A program made the translations under genes and the position numbers. From Vanilla planifolia (taxonomy: Eukaryota > Streptophyta > Magnoliopsida > Asparagales > Orchidaceae): DNA of 64,000 nt. The stretch is from the NCBI GenBank assembly GCA_023846275.1, contig CM043865.1, forward strand, positions 32,998,412-33,062,411, given 5' to 3'. Below the pieces are notes generated by a model that was given only the letters and a program-made list of their open reading frames with translations, was not told where the DNA came from and did no database searches. This document shows positions 25,801 through 37,600 of the stretch, piece by piece. Position 1 is the stretch's first letter. Each line of letters opens with the position of its first letter.

Positions 25801-27437
25801 AAAAACCTTGGTCCACATGATCGCTTGATTCATGTCTACCACTTCATGAAAGATCCTAATCCAAATCAAATGGTGAGTAGCAATTTAGACATTTGGTGGA
25901 ATATGTAATGAAATAATAAGTAAATCAACGTCATGAAAGATCCTAATCCAAATCAAATGGTGAGTAGCAAGTTAGACATTTGGTGGAATATGTAATGAGA
26001 GAATGCTTGGGCTTTAAATTTATTGTATAGTTTGTTGCAGATGGAAAAGAATGGAGTATGTAATGTTCATACACTTCGTTTACATTTTGCTTTCCTTCTG
26101 TATTGAAAGCTAATTCTCTTGCAAACTTGATTTACTTATTAGGATTAATGATTAAAATTACTTGGTAAATCTATTCTTCTTGCCATCCTATCGATGGGGA
26201 TTGTGACTGCCAATCTATTGCGTGAGGACAAAATGAGATGGAGCCACAGTTTTTGAACCTGGAATTGTTTAATAGTCCTTGCGTTAGCTAGGCAACCAAG
26301 AACTTTCTTCTTCTTTGTTACATTGTCAAAATATTGAATTCCTATGCAAATGGATTCATAATTTGTGAGCATTGATAGCTAATTAAGTTCTTGTAACAAT
26401 TTGCGTTCATTTTGTTGTATCCTTAAACAGCAAGTGCAGAATTTCGGGGAACCATTCTTCTTGGTCATTCATGATGGTGAAACTCTGGCTGACGTGAAGC
26501 TGCGCATCCAGAAGAAATTGCAGGTTCCCGATGATGATTTTTCCAAGGTAAAGTTTCGATGGCAATCTTATATCGCACAGATGTGAACTTTGTATATGTT
26601 GGCTTATCCTTTCTTGTACTTCTTGGTATCTTATGTCCTCTTACCTTGTGCTTCCCAAGTCAATTCATATCATCAATGTTCACTATTTTCTTTTCTTTGC
26701 TTTTTCTTCCTACTTCTTGAAGCTCTTTTTTTTTATTTTTTTATTTTGCATGTCCTCTGTAATACCAAATGCACCACCCACATATTTTCTATATTATTTT
26801 CGCATTTTTTAGAGATTTATCTTGAGAGAAAGCTTTATGTTATACTTGAGATAAAGCCTTTTGTTTTACTAATGGTTTACTACCCGGTTATGGAGAAGCT
26901 ATCTCTTGTGTAATTGCAACTAATTATTAGTTTTTCACCAGTGGAAATTTGCATTTTTGTCATTGGGCCGACCCGAATATCTTCAAGATTCGGACATAGT
27001 TTCTAGCCGTTTTCAGGTTCACTTCTGCTCCAATGCTTATCTTTTCTTCTTTCGTATTGAATTTGCTATTTATTTTACCTTCGGTTTTCATGTTTTCTAC
27101 CAACGATTTCTATATAGCGAAGAGATGTTTATGGAGCTTGGGAGCAGTACCTTGGGTGTGAGCATTCAGATACTACTCCAAAAAGAGCTTATCAAGCCAA
27201 TCAGGTAAAGAGCCACTTCTCTATTGCCCCAAGCATTTTTGGTTTATGAACTAGAAAAAACTCAGGTGCTTTCCTGTTTGTCCTTTACATAAAAATGCTG
27301 TTAATACTAGTTTTTTAGTTAATTATTTCGTTTGTAGAACAAAATTTATTCTTCTTCTATGGTTTGCTTACTTCAATTGTTCTTCTCTGCAGAATCGCCA
27401 CCACGCTTTTGAGAAGCCTGTAAAAATCTACAACTAG
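13853..27437 (+). CDS. UBP12: UBP12/UBP13-type ubiquitin carboxyl-terminal hydrolase (USP7 family), C-terminal 650 aa
   Basis: This enzyme removes ubiquitin from proteins. In Arabidopsis, UBP12/13 act in clock, flowering and hormone signalling. Exons: 13853-13931, 14010-14156, 14234-14314, 14413-14532, 16958-17083, 17619-17693, 20126-20214, 20301-20409, 20522-20590, 20679-20786, 23255-23310, 23405-23582, 23664-23765, 23845-23916, 24142-24207, 25460-25525, 25786-25872, 26431-26547, 26942-27016, 27118-27204, 27393-27437. The first exon reads 'FKFDDERVTKEEIKRALEEQ', the last strand of the USP catalytic fold. A charged linker follows ('LKKEQEEKEHKKKEKAEAHL'), then the ubiquitin-like repeats of the USP7 ICP0-binding and C2 regions ('FQRFWLWAKRQNHTYRPNRP', 'YDDVVERVAGRLGLDDPSKI'), ending 'EKPVKIYN'. 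The frame is continuous over 1,954 nt, matching the family's usual C-terminal length. The MATH and catalytic Cys/His exons lie left of position 1. The alternative is a 5'-truncated copy. UBP12 and UBP13 cannot be told apart. Confidence 0.94.
14533..16957 (+). other. Long intron of the UBP12-like gene (2.4 kb)
   Basis: It has GTAATG donor and TATGCAG acceptor ends. It is AT-rich, with an AT-rich TATATA stretch at about 15050-15400. An open frame at 15406-15714 has no family resemblance. Nothing else is assignable. Confidence 0.8.
17694..20125 (+). other. Long intron of the UBP12-like gene (2.4 kb)
   Basis: It has GTGAGT donor and TTCAG acceptor ends and is very AT-rich. Sequence near 18508, beginning TTTGGCTTCGTTTGAGACA, resembles the kind of terminus seen in small DNA transposons, but I found no matching inverted end. 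No gene is seen. Confidence 0.7.
20787..23254 (+). other. Long intron of the UBP12-like gene (2.5 kb)
   Basis: It has GTATGTG donor and TTTTAG acceptor ends. It holds a slightly GC-richer open frame at 21876-22139 with no recognised motif, and a run of about 20 T at 23047-23066. No gene is seen. Confidence 0.75.
24208..25459 (+). other. Intron of the UBP12-like gene (1.25 kb)
   Basis: It has GTAGTA donor and TTGTCAG acceptor ends. It is AT-rich with no recognisable content. Confidence 0.8.
25844..26000 (+). repeat. 87-bp-offset duplication of an exon end and its splice donor
   Basis: TCATGAAAGATCCTAATCCA with the following AAATCAAATG|GTGAGTAGCAA and about 35 bp of intron occurs at 25844 and again at 25931. 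The first copy is the real end of exon 25786-25872. Use of the second donor (after 25959) would keep the intervening bases as coding and meet TAA after 11 codons. Confidence 0.92.
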
Positions 27438-27895
27438 GTAATATGCAGATACTCCACAGGGTCATTTACTGTTTATGTAACCATTATAGAACGCAATCTT
27501 TGAGAGTGAAAATGTAGAGAGGTAACATAGCTGCTCTGTATTGAGCTTGCCCTTCTCCTGTGCATTATGTTGTTGTAGCGGCTGAGATTTCGAAAAATCT
27601 TTAGAGTGCCATTTTGTTTTGGGTTGGTTTCTTTTGGGTTTCCTGATTAACTTTATTTCAGAGACCATGATCGTCGACAAGGTTTCGCCGGCCTGGTAAT
27701 GACCTTGTCGTTTCCGGTGTAATTTAGTGCATAAGGAGATTTTGCCGTAGGAGTTGTATGCTTTGGGTATACTTTGATCCATGGGAACATCTATTTGATT
27801 CTTGCATCTGCTCCTTTGCAGTTGTTTATTTATTACTGAGCTTTTGCATAATATCGTAGTTGTTATCAAATAAATTACCATTTGTTTAGTTCTGT
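27438..27895 (+). other. Probable 3' UTR of the UBP12-like gene
   Basis: The sequence after the TAG at 27435-27437 has moderate GC and no repeats. An AATAAA occurs at 27869-27874, followed by T-rich sequence. The minus-strand open frame at 27881-27462 is judged a chance frame in this UTR. Confidence 0.5.
27869..27874 (+). promoter_or_regulatory. Candidate polyadenylation signal AATAAA
   Basis: A canonical AATAAA lies about 430 bp after the stop codon of the UBP12-like gene and is followed by TTTGTTTAGTT. Plant poly(A) signals are loose, so this is only a candidate. Confidence 0.4.
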
Positions 27896-30800
27896 ATAAA
27901 GAATTAGCTATTCTCCTCTATTGAGTGTGGGCTTCTCTGTTCAATCATTGTACAATCTCAATTTCATGCATAATCTTTCATTTAAAATGCCTTTTAACAA
28001 TATTATCATATAATATAATATTATTTAAAATTATATTCTTTGATAATGAAATATGTTAATAAAATTTGAATAACTTTTACATGGTGACAGTTAAATAGAC
28101 TTGTATGATTAGTTCCATCTATGGTTTGAACAGCGTCCAGCATTTATTCAAATTGATTAGGCACATGTGAGATGTCTGCACTTGTTTTGGTTGTTCAACC
28201 TGAAGCTTACATGTGCTCTTGTTGTCTGGAATCTTGGTTGTGTGATGTATCTCTCCACCTTCTCAACCCCGTTCTCTTCGATCCTCTTTATTGTTTGAAA
28301 TTAACTATCTTATATTATTTACCATCTGACTTGTTGAAGTCAACTCTATCAAATCAGTTTAAAGACATTTTATGGTCGTCTTTTTTGAGTGGTGGTCAAT
28401 TTTTTAGCTCTACTTTAGTCTTTTTGACTTGTAATTTTCCAAACACTACGTCTTCTACAGCACATGAACAGAGAAAGTTTGGTTATAAATCACAATGATT
28501 TTTTTGGGGGTTGATCATGGCTAATTTTGCAAAAGTGATTATTGTTTTTTTTTTTTTATAAAATAGACAAAAAATAATCTTTTAAAAAAAATTAGGGCAA
28601 ACAATTCTACGTAAATTCATTTTTGGTTCCTTTTTTCAGAAAATAATAATAAAAGTTCACTTCAGCTTTTCCTATGATTCCTTTGGCACACAATAGTGGT
28701 TGAATGATTTTATAATTTTATAAAATCTTGTGGATTCTAAAGAAATCTCGAATAAATATCTTGCTGCATTAATTGAGAAAATGATTTTTTTTTCTTGATT
28801 TTTTTCTTCGTCACGGAATAAAAATCTGCAAAACATTCTCAGGTTTGACGCATGCGAATTAATTTTCGAGTGATATAACTTTATAAAAGTATTTTTATGG
28901 TCGACGAGCGACACGTTGACGAAAGTAAACTCACACGTATTCGAACGCGACAGAAGGCCTCCTCTCACCGGCACCAACCTGCATTTTTGTGGTGGGAACC
29001 ACATTTTGCAGGTCGGCACCCCTTTGTTGAAGCCATCTGTACGGGAATGGGTGCAACGGCTTCTCGACCTTCTAATACTCGAGATGCGCGAAGCTCGAGG
29101 GTGATCGGGTGTGCTAAAATTAGGAGAGAACCAAGGGTTCTGATCTGCTTGTGTTTTGGATTACACTTCTTGGCTTGAATAAAAAAAACTTGGAAGCTTG
29201 CCGTTGTTTTTGTGTCAAACTTAGTGCATGAAGAGAGGCTTCGTTGATGCTTCGCCCACCAAGTCTTGAATATCTTTGGATTCGCTCATTAGAAAAGTAT
29301 ATTATGGATTTTTTTTTTTTTTTTTTTGTAATTTTCCTCATCTATATTTTTGCTTTTTTGTTTTTTCTAATTCATAATTTTGAAAATTTAATATCTATTT
29401 TTTTTAGCATAATATTGTCTTAGAGTTTTAGTTATCCTCTTTTGCACCATTTCATAATATTTGATAGATTGTGATCACTTTAGATTTGCATAATCTTCAC
29501 ATGGAATCCCTAAATGCTTTAGGGTAGAAGAACATGGAGGATTATAGGCAGAGCCGAATGATCAAGATTTTTCTCTAAATAAATTCTTAAGATAAATAAC
29601 ATTAATTACATTATTACATATATTACTTGACTTATTTGCTTTAAATTTTTATTAAATACAATTCACCCACTTCTTAGTAGAAAGGTTATACTCACACAAT
29701 CAACTAAAACTAATAAATAAATAAATAAATTATATAACCTATTAGATCATATTTAAGCTATATGAGCCTTATGATATACATCATTTTTGGTGATGCTATG
29801 CTATGATATATGAGATGAAACAAATGATGAAAGGAACTCTTTAGACAAAAAGTTTTTGATTTTTTTGTGATCAACATATGATCAAACTTCGAACCATAAA
29901 GAGTTCAAACATGGAAGAGAAAAACACTAAAAAAAAAAGATGAAAAATAGCTTCATTTGATCTATTTCTATAACATTCTCTTACAACTTGGTGAAATTAT
30001 TCACCATCTTTAGGGTATTCTTTCTTGACATACTAGTTATTTTCTCTTTTTAATTTTCAAATTTAAAATTATTATAATTTTATAATTAATCAAAAAGAAA
30101 AAAATAATCTTATAACCCTTTACACAAAGAATCAAACCTGATAACCCACAATCATAAACAATGATATAAATTGAACATTATATTCAAATTTTAATGGAGC
30201 TCATATTTAAAAAAATATATTAAAAATCTTTGAAACTAAGTAAATTTTGTATAAGTAAAAAATATAATTTTGATAAATTTTACAGATAATTAATGGGAAG
30301 GCTCAACCACTGATCACAGCTAAATCATTATCAGTAGTTAGAACGTATTAATCTGGACCGAAATACGATTGAAAAGATGTGAAATTTACCAAACCAATCA
30401 CGAGAACAAATTTGTGAAATTCTGCAATCCCTAATTTGTGGAGAGAAACGCCGAGTTTAATCTTTTTTAGGGTTGGAATAAGTCCATCGTTTTAAAGACC
30501 TCTCGACAGTGATGCCCAAATCAAGTATTAGCGACATTCTAATGTCATTAGAGCTTCATTAAACCATTAAACCATGCCGGAAAGAAGCCACGCGTCGGAT
30601 CATTGCGTGACGCATAGCAGCAAAAAGGCCATTCTTATCGCATGCATTAAATGCCGAGAGAATCCACAACAGCTGCATTCACATTAACGCATTAAATTAT
30701 TTGCCGCCACAGGTCGGAGGCAAATAATCAATGAACCCCCCCATCTTTTGTAAAATTGTGAGATGAGCTTTGCTTGCATTCTACTTACATGTTAATATCA

Positions 30801-31148
30801 AAAATTACCATCTAAAACTCGTTCCTATTTAAAACAAAATACAATATTTTATTAAACATATAATTATTAATTAAAAATAATACCCAAATATAACTCTATT
30901 TAGAAAGACATAAAAATTAACTTTTAAATATCAATCAAATCAACACGAGTTCTTGATAACGAATATATAGATATCAAAAATAAAAATGAAAGAATATTAA
31001 GATAAAATAAATTAAACAAATAAATATAATTTTTTTTTTAAATAATAGTAATATTTATATACCAATATTATCTAAATAATAATGATCAATCAAAGCTTGA
31101 CATTTTTTTTTTGGCGATGAGAACTTAAGAAGCACGAGTCGCATAAGT
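27896..31148. other. Spacer between the UBP12-like gene and ABCG22
   Basis: Mostly AT-rich sequence. One GC-richer patch at about 28895-29130 carries short overlapping frames on both strands without a known motif. A second patch at about 30520-30730 includes CCACGCGTCGG and TGCGTGACGCAT and may be distal promoter sequence of ABCG22. A poly-T run lies at 29309-29328. Confidence 0.5.
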
Positions 31149-31156
31149 CACGTGGC
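31149..31156 (+). promoter_or_regulatory. ABRE-type G-box CACGTGGC
   Basis: A perfect CACGTGGC lies 275 bp upstream of the TATA-like box of the ABCG22-like gene, in the context AAGTCACGTGGCATCC. This is the core bound by ABF/AREB bZIP factors. ABCG22 in Arabidopsis affects water loss and ABA-linked stomatal control, so the site is plausible but unproven. Confidence 0.5.
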
Positions 31157-31423
31157 ATCCACCACACCACATTTGGCTCTTGAAGTCAATCTCAGATTAG
31201 CAGTGATTCAGTTGCGCTGTACCATAAGAGTGGTACCAATTAATATGGTTAAGGTTTAGGACTTTCACATGGCTATCCTTATCACCTTTACATGCAGGTA
31301 AATATACCTTTTGAGCTGGCTTGGTTCGTTATTTGGAGGACGGTCAGGGAGAAGGAAGTAAAATGTGGTCGAGTTCCCTCGCTCACACGACGTTGCTTGG
31401 CCTCACTTGGTTTGTCGGACAGC

Positions 31424-31431
31424 TTTATAAG
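31424..31431 (+). promoter_or_regulatory. Probable TATA box of ABCG22
   Basis: TTTATAAG lies about 30 bp before the presumed transcription start near 31455 and 80 bp before the donor of the leader intron. It is the only good TATA-like word close to the 5' leader. Confidence 0.5.
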
Positions 31432-31454
31432 ATGCGCTCTCCAGCGGCCAACTC

Positions 31455-31656
31455 CAATGGCATTGAATGAGCCTTCTCTTTAATCCAACTCTTCTCCTCA
31501 TCAAGGTATTCATTAATGCATTTTTTTTTTTTTTTCTAAGCTTTCATTCCTTTTTGTTAGCTTCTGATGTAATATTTTAAAAGTACAAATATGAAAACAA
31601 GAGTTCTTTGTAAAGCATGAAACATACGTGTGTTGCTGCAGCTTGCAATAGTAGAG
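31455..31656 (+). other. 5' leader of ABCG22 with a leader intron
   Basis: The first non-coding exon ends CATCAAG at 31505 before GTATTC. The intron runs 31506-31641 with a T-run and ends GTTGCTGCAG. The second exon continues through CTTGCAATAGTAGAG into the ATG at 31657. A small upstream frame, ATG at 31457 to TAA at 31483 (8 codons, MALNEPSL), would be in the leader only if transcription starts at or before 31457. Confidence 0.55.
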
Positions 31657-34600
31657 ATGGAATCATCGACGTCAGGGATAGGGAGGACAAAGTCAGAGCA
31701 GCTGGAGACTACGGCAAACAAGTCTCTGAGCCGCACGGCATCGGCGGAGGCAATAATTGTGCCGGAAACTAGTGGTGGTGGGCAAAACATGTCCACATGG
31801 AAGCCGAGCTTCGGGAAGAAGTTGGTTGGTAGCTCACCTGGGAAGAAGGGGAGCAGTAACCATACAAGGAAGTCGAGAAGCGCGCAGCTGAAGGTCGACC
31901 TGGAGGATGTAAGCAGTGGAGCTGCACTCAGCAGGGCTTCAAGTGCCAGTTTGGGATTCTCCTTCTCCTTCACCGGGTTCACTGCCCCGCCGGACGACAT
32001 CATCGGCGACATCAAATCCTTCAGTGATGATGACAACGGTATAAGATGCTTCGTGTGGATGACATTAACACAGGTTTTTGTGATAAATAATAAATGACTA
32101 ACTGTTAAACTTTGCAACAGGTGATATTGAGGCTGGAATGAAGGGAAGGATGATGATGGAGCCCACAATACCAATTTACCTGAAGGTAAGAAGAACCATG
32201 GGAACCATTTGTCTTACTTTAGGTGTTAAAACTTTTAGCAAATGACCAGGTATGGATAAAGAAGCCATAGCTGTAGAGAGAACAGATCAGAACAAAGTGA
32301 AAATAACAATTGATGTGTTTCAAAGTTTAATGATCAGTGGGAAATTGTGAGCTTAGGCAACCATGAGATCTCTCAAGTAGTAGTCTTTGATTTACAGCTA
32401 CTCAAAGAGGTATACTTGCTGCCACATTTCTTTCGTTAATTTTGCAGTTTACAGAGGTTAAATACAAGGTAGTCATCAAAGGAGTAACAACCAGCACTGA
32501 GAAAGATATAATTAACGGAATTACAGGTTCGGCTAGCCCAGGGGAAGTCCTAGCTCTGATGGGTCCTTCAGGCAGTGGTAAAACTACACTCCTCAGCCTG
32601 CTTGGTGGAAGGATAAATGGAAACATTCTGCAAGGTTCGATCACATACAATGATGAACCTTACAACAAATCATTAAAACGCAGGTAACGGTAAAATGTTT
32701 TGGACAAAGAAACTTTTTTTAATGAAAAAGTTTATTGCATACAAAAATGAATGAATGAATACGATCCATCACTTCAAGTTGACTAGTATTAAGCATTAAG
32801 TGAGCTTTCAACAGCAATCAAATAAATAAATAAATGAATGAATAGAAACATGGTAACATAATAATATGTTTATTAACAGGATAGGATTCGTGACTCAGGA
32901 TGATGTTCTGTTTGCACATCTTACCGTCAGAGAAACATTAACCTATGCAGCTCTTCTTCGGCTTCCAAAGGAACTGACTAATAAGCAGAAGGAAGAAAGA
33001 GCTCTGGATGTCATTAATGAGCTAGGGCTTGAAAGGTAGCTTACCCATCTCAAGAGAGCAATTACTTACACTACTTTTGCAATCAAACACAAACAAACTT
33101 GGTTTAGGAGATGAATATACAACTATAATCTAAACGAACTGATGCCTTCATCTCTTTTTACAGGTGCCAAGATACCATAATTGGAGGATCCTTTGTGAGG
33201 GGAGTTTCAGGAGGCGAGAGGAAAAGAGTTTGCATAGGGAATGAAATCATAATTAATCCATCTCTGCTATTTCTTGATGAGCCTACTTCGGGTTTGGACT
33301 CAACAACAGCTCTACGGATTATTCAGGTTCTATATGACATGGCCAAGGTAAGTGGAGCTAAAGGACACTATATTTTGTTTTAGTCTATCCTAGATGGAAC
33401 AGGACACACTGGTTCACCAGAAAAACTATACCTCGTCATTGACTAATGAAAGAAAATCTAAGGAATAAATGGTTTATATGCTAACAAAAGAAAGAGTAGA
33501 GTTTAAACATCTTTAGATCCCAACTCCTTGGATGACAAGGTTCAAAGAGAAACATACAAAATTGCAGAACAGAAGAAATCATATATGAAAATAGTATACG
33601 TTAAATTCTTCTAACAGATATAAATGCATAAAGACTGTCATGCTTAATATAAATATGCCAACGAAAGCACTTATCAAAATTCCATGTACTATTTACATGA
33701 AACAAGAATTGAACCAGATACAAATAAAAAAAACTTGGTTAAGAACGATCTATCTACCTAATTTCAGCAATAATAAGAATCATAGATACTTTAGAAGTGA
33801 GAACAAGAAGACAAAAGGTTTATAATTTTTTAATGGGCATTTTGCTCTCTGCGCTTCTTATTGTATGTCTGTATGTCAACTACAACTAACAAAAATCATA
33901 TAAACACCAAGATCTGTTAAAAGATTCCAAGAGGTTGGGTGAAATTAATTTTATTTAACCAGAACCCTTTTCTTTTTGAGTTCTGGCCTAAGTACTACTC
34001 CCTTCTTCTAATATACCACCAAATAGGAAATAAACAGACCACCATGTTTGTACTAGTTCCATACCACAGATCATGTTGAAGAAGAGTACATTAGAAACGA
34101 ACAATAATAAAATGGCCACTTATAGGGAAACCAAACTTAACCTGCTACTGAAAATTCCATGACAGGAATGAGAGACAAACATACAAAACAACTACCTTTC
34201 AAGAGAGGTTCTAAATTTGCACTTACTGTTAAGCTCATTTGTCTAATTCTTCAAATTTGACAAAAAGAATTTCTAATGAACTGGGATCCATCCATAACTC
34301 TAAATGGTCAACTTATAACCAATATATTGTATTATGAACTACCATATTAGCACCCTATCTGACAATGTTACCATTGCAGGCTGGTAAGACGGTGATTACT
34401 ACAATTCATCAGCCATCCAGCAGATTATTTCACAAATTTGATCGACTAATTCTCCTTGGGAAGGGAAGTTTATTATATTTTGGAAAGGCATCAGAAGCAA
34501 TGCTTTACTTCCATTCAATTGGATGCTCTCCACAAATTGCAATGAACCCTGCAGAATTCTTGCTAGATCTTGCCAATGGTAACATGAACGACGTTTCCAT

Positions 34601-37600
34601 ACCATCAGAATTAGATGATAGAGTACAAACAGAGAATTTGGGAAGTAACACCAGGAATGAAAAGCCAACACCAAAAGATGTGCATGAGGTAACACTCATC
34701 TTAGCTTAAAGCATGCATTTACAAGATCACTTATCTGTCAAGCAATAGTTGAGGCAATCGTGTTTATGGAAGCATGAAATCATTTGGATTCTCATCAAAT
34801 TTCATAACCTTGGTTTTATTATAAGGTGGATGATTCAAATATCAGGACAACCAAAAAAATCAAGTGCTGATTACTTCACTGTAATTTATAAAACTTTATT
34901 CACTAATTTTCACTAAAATCAATGAAGCAGTACCTGGTTGAAGCTTATGAGACCCGAGTTGCTCACAAAGAAAAGAAAAGGCTTTTGATGCCAATTCCTA
35001 TAGATGAAGTTCTGAAGGCAAAAGTTTCCTCTACTCATAGGGAATGGGGAGCCAATTGGCGACAACAATATTCAATCCTATTTTGGAGAGGACTCAAGGA
35101 AAGGAGACATGATTACCTAAGTTGGATGAGAATTACTCAAGTTATTGTAACTGCAATCATTCTTGGGTTACTCTGGTGGCAGTCAGATAATAGCACCGCA
35201 AAAGGACTGCTAGATCAGGTACTAATTAACATTTTTTTAACAATATTTCAAGTGCATTTGTTGCAAGTTTATACATATGCAGGATGGTAATAATAGGACA
35301 AATAAAAGAAATGCTAGTGCAAAGATTACTTCAATGCATCTAAATTCATCTAAGCTCTATATTGTAAAACCTGTAAAGCGGTTCTTCAAATTTGGACTAT
35401 GTATATCAAATATTTTATAATTTGTTTCTTGCATGGGAAATAGGAAATAAAAAGATTTATATGTCTGTAGCTATACTATCACAAGTAATTAAATTACCAA
35501 GAAATTTGTCTATTTATGTGCAACTTTAGTCAATAGATCACAAGGAATTTAGCAACAGAAATACCCAACAAAAACCTTTTGCATTGCTTGATATCCTTAG
35601 CTTGATTTCAAATCCTCGTCTTTCCAACTTTCTTGAAAAGTTGCTTCATTCAGTGCAAAGAAAAGATGATGTAACACCATGATTTGAAATCTCTTAAATT
35701 GAGACCATCTCATTAACTTGATGGTTCATTTCAACATGATTTTAAGTTTGTTGACTGTTAAAAGTTTCTTTTTAGAAAATTTTAAGCAGCTTCTTCAATG
35801 CATTACATTATGATTTTGTCAAATGACCATAACTAACATCATATTCCCCATTAGCCAAAAAAAACTTCTAGGATCAACATCTAATGATTCAGCACTCTTG
35901 AAATTAAGTGCAAGGTGAGTGGTAAACAACCACCATCATCATAAGTTTTATTCCAACTATATTGAACTCAATGTTTTTGACTTTTATCAGTCTTCTTGTT
36001 AGCTATTTCATAAGGTTTATACATAAATAACATGAACATTTGTTTGGTTTTGTTCCCTTCTATATCGGATTTTCTTAGAATCACTCGATACATGCACAAA
36101 ACTTCAAAAGGTTCAAACTCCACTGCCTTATATCCTCATTATCTCTATCCTCTAATCCAGTCACAACCATATCTGCAAGGAAAAGCATAGTCTAATTCAC
36201 TCCACATATCTTTTGAGTGGGGGTGGAACCTATTGCAAGTCCATGCATCCAAACTCAACCATGGAGTATTGAGGGGACTAATCTTATGCATTATAAAATA
36301 TGATGAGCATTAGAACCCTTAGCAGAACAATCATAACTTCTAACTGTCATATTTCTTCAAATAAAAAACCAACATGACAGAACAACTATTACTATAAGCA
36401 TTAACGTAACTAAGTCAGGTTGACTAAGTTTGTGATGGATAGGGTAAGGCATAAGTTGAATTCAGTTCAAAGAAAGGTATAAGATTTGATTTGTGAATTG
36501 ACATAAAATCCCTTTAGTTCCTAAGTATGTTAAGAAAGTATTAAGATAAATATTGATGTTGTTTATAGAATTTGTTTTAAGGCTAAACAATGTAAATGCC
36601 TCAGTTACATCAACAAATAAACAAAATTGATCCATTGCACGTCACTTAACACTTGGATCTGAATAATTCAATAATTGAGTCATATTTTCTGATCAACTTA
36701 ATGTAATTCCGGCTTAATTTGGTTAGATTTTCAAATCTAAACCAAATAATTTTTAAGCCTAGTTTGTATAAATTCTTTATCTCATTACTCCCTATTAGAT
36801 AACAAATCCTGTATATGTTACAAACGCAGCATTCTTTCTATTTCCTAATAATCTCTTTCGTGTCCAAACACAGGAAGACAGCAAAAAGAAAACTCGGAAA
36901 ACTGGAATGCCGAATGAAGCAAAGCCTAAATCACGCACACAGTTAGAGGCTATCAGGAATATAATGAAAAGAGCAAGATAGTAGAAGAGGATAATTATCA
37001 TCAGTTGACCTCTATATAGCCCAGAAAAACAAACCAAACATCCCCATAATAATTCCTAGTCTTCATACCAAATCAGTGCATTTCTGATATATTTTTCATG
37101 CCATGCCAACAAAATGAACATTTTAACAAATCTTACCACGTATTATCCTCTATGTTAAGATTGAAATTCCACATTGCAGGCAGGATTACTCTTCTTCATT
37201 GCTGTTTTCTGGGGATTTTTTCCAGTTTTCACAGCAATCTTTACATTTCCTCAAGAAAGAGCAATGTTAAACAAGGAAAGAGCAGTTGACATGTACAGGC
37301 TGAGTGCTTATTTTATGGCCAGGACTACAAGCGACCTCCCATTAGATCTTTTCTTGCCAATTATATTTCTTTCCATCGTCTACTTCATGGCAGGATTAAG
37401 ACAGAATCCAGAGCCATTTTTTCTAAGCATGCTTACTGTTTTCCTCAGCATTATAGCCGCACAGGTATTTTACAAGGCCACAAATTTAAACATCTCAGCT
37501 AGTCAGTTTTCTGAGCTAATTTAAAAAATGCAGGGACTTGGATTGGCAATTGGAGCTAGTCTGATGGACATAAAGAAGGCAACAACTTTGGCTTCAGTAA

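Noticed and set aside
27462..27881. 139-aa minus-strand open frame
   Set aside because: It overlaps the 3' UTR of the UBP12-like gene and has no recognisable motif.
31557..32174. 205-aa minus-strand open frame
   Set aside because: It is the antisense shadow of the first coding exon of ABCG22.
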